This document shows, piece after piece, positions 6,590 through 7,848 of a DNA stretch of 7,848 nt. Both the position numbers and the translations under genes were made by a program. Positions within the stretch are counted from its first letter, which is position 1; each line of letters starts with the position of its first letter. The notes under the pieces are model-generated. The model was not told where the DNA came from. It worked only from the letters and a program-made list of their open reading frames with translations, and made no database searches. The DNA comes from an uncultured Clostridia bacterium (GTDB taxonomy: Bacteria; Bacillota; Clostridia; Oscillospirales; Ruminococcaceae), in contig CANQOJ010000105.1 of the NCBI GenBank assembly GCA_947625455.1, forward strand, positions 1 through 7,848, given 5' to 3'.

Positions 6590-7465
6590 GTGATTTCAGT
6601 GGCTGATATAGCGGTGAACCGCGAGTATCGTGACAGGCTTTTCAAGTTCATTTTTGGCAATCCGCAAAACAAGGAATGGACGTTAAGTTTATACAATGCC
6701 GTGAACGGCTCGCATTATACGGACGCAAGTGCAATCAAATTAAACACCATAGAAAATGCCGTGTATATGAGCATGAAAAATGATGTATCGTTCTTAGTTG
6801 ACAATACGATGAATTTCTATGAGCAACAGTCAACTTTCAACCCCAACATGCCCATGCGTTTCTTGATTTACGCTGGAATGATATACAGCAAATTTGTCGA
6901 AGAAAGCAGGCTTTATCACAGATACAGTTCCGTACAGCAAAAGGCACCGACGCCGAAATGCGTGTGCTTTTACAACGGGACTGATGATAAAGATGACCAG
7001 ATTGTGCTCAGCCTTACTGATTCATTTGATGGAGAGTCGGATATTGAAGTTAAAGTCAAGATGATAAACATCAATTTCGGGCATAATAAGGCGTTGCTTG
7101 ATGCATGTAAACCTTTGAAAGAATATGCATGGTTTGTCGACAAAGTCCGTTCTAATCAGCAGAATATGGGAACTTTGGAAGAAGCGGTAGATGAAGCATT
7201 AGAGGAATTGCCTGATGAGTCGCTCATCAAGCCATTCCTTGTAGCAAATAAAGCGGAGGTGAAGCGTATGTGTATTACTGAATATGATGAGTTGAGAACC
7301 TTTGCGGAGCAGAGGGAAGAAGGAAAGATAGAAGGCATTGAAATCGGTGGTTTAAGTATGTTGATCGGTCTTGTCAATGACGGTATTTTAACCACAGTTG
7401 ACGCAGCGAAAAGAGCTAATATGACCGTTGCCGAATTTGAAGAGAAAACAGGTTTGAAAGCTTAA
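6590..7465 (+). CDS. Rpn-like PD-(D/E)XK nuclease (putative toxin, full-length form)
   Basis: A 291-residue protein of the recombination-promoting nuclease / PDDEXK transposase-like family. The nuclease domain spans about residues 10-125. Asp65 (NDVSFLV) and Glu79-Gln-Gln81-Ser82 (FYEQQS), followed by MPMRFLIYAG, match the D...ExQS...MxxR...Y pattern of E. coli Rpn proteins, so the active site appears intact. Family members cut DNA, and enterobacterial ones act as toxins and anti-phage proteins. Residues 126-226 link to a C-terminal module (227-291) that also has its own Shine-Dalgarno and ATG. The start is a GTG with a poor ribosome site (GGGGAAAGGGC); GTG 6599 is a possible alternative. The start is thus much weaker than the internal one, which would favour making more of the small C-terminal protein. 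Copies of that module follow downstream. Toxicity here is inferred. Confidence 0.8.
   Translation: MISVADIAVNREYRDRLFKFIFGNPQNKEWTLSLYNAVNGSHYTDASAIKLNTIENAVYMSMKNDVSFLVDNTMNFYEQQSTFNPNMPMRFLIYAGMIYSKFVEESRLYHRYSSVQQKAPTPKCVCFYNGTDDKDDQIVLSLTDSFDGESDIEVKVKMININFGHNKALLDACKPLKEYAWFVDKVRSNQQNMGTLEEAVDEALEELPDESLIKPFLVANKAEVKRMCITEYDELRTFAEQREEGKIEGIEIGGLSMLIGLVNDGILTTVDAAKRANMTVAEFEEKTGLKA
7255..7262 (+). promoter_or_regulatory. Internal Shine-Dalgarno inside the Rpn-like gene
   Basis: GGAGGTGA is a perfect 8-base complement to the 16S rRNA 3' end, 5 nt before the in-frame ATG 7268. It is repeated identically before the two downstream copies. Confidence 0.8.
7268..7465 (+). CDS. Intragenic C-terminal small protein (RpnS-like, putative antitoxin)
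   Basis: A predicted 65-residue protein made from an internal ATG in the same frame as the Rpn-like gene (its residue 227). The perfect Shine-Dalgarno upstream is far better than that of the full-length start. It begins MCITEYDELRTFAEQ, then has an xxEG tetrapeptide repeat (REEG, KIEG, IEIG), then a helical tail with GLSMLIGLVNDG and AKRANMTVAEFEEKTGLKA. In enterobacterial Rpn systems the separately translated C-terminal domain (RpnS) binds and blocks the full-length toxin, and contains a helix with a variable number of four-residue repeats. The match in position, size and repeat type is close. Independent translation here is inferred from the ribosome site and from free-standing homologues that begin at the same Met. 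Confidence 0.7.
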   Translation: MCITEYDELRTFAEQREEGKIEGIEIGGLSMLIGLVNDGILTTVDAAKRANMTVAEFEEKTGLKA

Positions 7466-7517
7466 AGCCTTTGCCTTTTGATACGCTAATCAAGCCGTTC
7501 CTAGTAGCTAATAAAGC

Positions 7518-7525
7518 GGAGGTGA
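7518..7525 (+). promoter_or_regulatory. Shine-Dalgarno of the first stand-alone copy
   Basis: GGAGGTGA, 5 nt before ATG 7531, identical to the intragenic site. It favours ATG 7531 over the upstream in-frame TTG at 7471, which has no ribosome site. Confidence 0.8.
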
Positions 7526-7530
7526 AGCGT

Positions 7531-7764
7531 ATGTGTATAACCGAGTATGACGAGTTGAGAACCTTTGCAGAGCAGAGGGAAGAGGGTAGAATTGAAGGAA
7601 TAATGGAAGGGATAGCAAAAGGCAAAAAAGAAGGCATTGAAATCGGCGGTTTAAGCATGTTAGTTGGTCTTGTTAAGGACGGTATCTTGACTACCATCGA
7701 TGCAGCGAAAAGAGCTAATATGACCGTTGCCGAATTTGAGGAGAAAACAGGGTTAAAAGCGTAA
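7531..7764 (+). CDS. Stand-alone RpnS-like small protein (putative orphan antitoxin)
   Basis: A 77-residue protein nearly identical to the C-terminal module of the preceding Rpn-like gene. The first 19 residues are the same. Then come three additional tetrapeptides (IMEG, IAKG, KKEG) within the xxEG repeat, and a tail differing by only three conservative or mild substitutions (Ile/Val, Asn/Lys, Val/Ile). No nuclease domain is attached. It starts 65 nt after the stop of the Rpn-like gene with no promoter evident, so it is probably co-transcribed. DNA differences from the intragenic copy are mostly synonymous, suggesting it is maintained as protein. It may neutralise the adjacent toxin or related Rpn proteins with a longer repeat. 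A remnant of a lost full-length paralogue is the main alternative. Confidence 0.75.
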   Translation: MCITEYDELRTFAEQREEGRIEGIMEGIAKGKKEGIEIGGLSMLVGLVKDGILTTIDAAKRANMTVAEFEEKTGLKA

Positions 7765-7808
7765 AGCTTTTATTCGCTCATCAAGCCGTTTCTCGTGGCA
7801 AATAAAGC

Positions 7809-7816
7809 GGAGGTGA
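7809..7816 (+). promoter_or_regulatory. Shine-Dalgarno of the second stand-alone copy
   Basis: GGAGGTGA, 5 nt before ATG 7822, the third identical occurrence. Confidence 0.75.
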
Positions 7817-7821
7817 AGCGT

Positions 7822-7848
7822 ATGTGCATTACCGAGTATGACGAGTTG
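7822..7848 (+). CDS. Second stand-alone RpnS-like protein, cut by the window end
   Basis: Only nine residues (MCITEYDEL) are visible, identical in protein to the two preceding copies but with different synonymous codons. The 20 codons before it are in frame with the stop of the preceding copy (TAA 7762-7764), so a single stop separates the two reading frames. The rest lies outside the window, so it could also be truncated further on. Confidence 0.65.

Larger units (their letters stand above)
7208..7848 (+). repeat. Three direct repeats of the rpn 3' end
   Basis: The last part of the Rpn-like gene recurs twice. The ATGs lie at 7268, 7531 and 7822 (spacings 263 and 291 nt). Each unit includes about 15 codons upstream of the ATG (LIKPFLVANKAEVKR), the GGAGGTGA site, the coding module and a TAAAGC end. 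The third unit runs off the window. The difference in spacing is explained by 36 extra bases in the middle unit, less 8 in the spacer. Confidence 0.92.

Noticed and set aside
7471..7530. Start of the first stand-alone copy at TTG 7471
   Set aside because: No Shine-Dalgarno before it, whereas ATG 7531 has a perfect one; kept only as an alternative.
7156..7697. Two similar minus-strand ORFs opposite the rpn repeats
   Set aside because: Their similarity comes from the direct repeat of the plus-strand coding module; no ribosome sites or recognisable motifs.

Overview
The window looks like part of a chromosome from a gut- or rumen-type Clostridia, most likely Oscillospiraceae/Ruminococcaceae. That is an inference. 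It rests on a GTP-type PEP carboxykinase, a UgpC/MsmX sugar-ABC ATPase, a DUF4830 membrane protein, a lipoteichoic-acid-synthase-like enzyme, AGGAGG-type Shine-Dalgarno sites, a Ser-rich internalin-like LRR lipoprotein and moderate GC content. No rRNA, tRNA or CRISPR array was seen.

Layout: (1) 1-474 is the 3' end of pckG. (2) 475-684 is a nested long palindrome that fills most of the gap between the convergent pckG and a minus-strand DUF4830 gene (723-1160). (3) 1161-1606 is a divergent intergenic region with a second, unrelated hairpin repeat (1237-1324) and the upstream region of ugpC/msmX (1607-2743), which ends in a clear terminator (2762-2794). (4) A consensus-like promoter (2840-2867) and an odd leader with an orphan Shine-Dalgarno precede an LTA-synthase-family gene (3012-5153). 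(5) An LRR lipoprotein gene (5303-6421) follows, with a 66-bp tandem repeat. (6) A promoter at 6544-6572 drives an Rpn-like PD-(D/E)XK nuclease gene (6590-7465).

The most interesting part is the right end. The Rpn-like gene carries a perfect Shine-Dalgarno (GGAGGTGA) and an in-frame internal ATG at 7268, predicting a separately translated 65-residue C-terminal protein. This is the arrangement reported for enterobacterial Rpn toxins (RpnL), whose C-terminal fragment (RpnS) acts as an intragenic antitoxin. Here the same C-terminal module, with its Shine-Dalgarno, recurs downstream as free-standing ORFs: a complete 77-residue copy (7531-7764) and a third copy cut by the window edge (7822 onward). 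The two complete copies differ by exactly three tetrapeptides in an xxEG-type repeat. Other differences are mostly synonymous, even in the stretch just upstream of each ATG. I read this as a toxin gene with an intragenic antitoxin plus an array of orphan antitoxin-like cassettes, probably derived from the tails of other rpn paralogues. Function is inferred, not shown.

The housekeeping and cell-envelope genes to the left have no evident functional link to the Rpn array.
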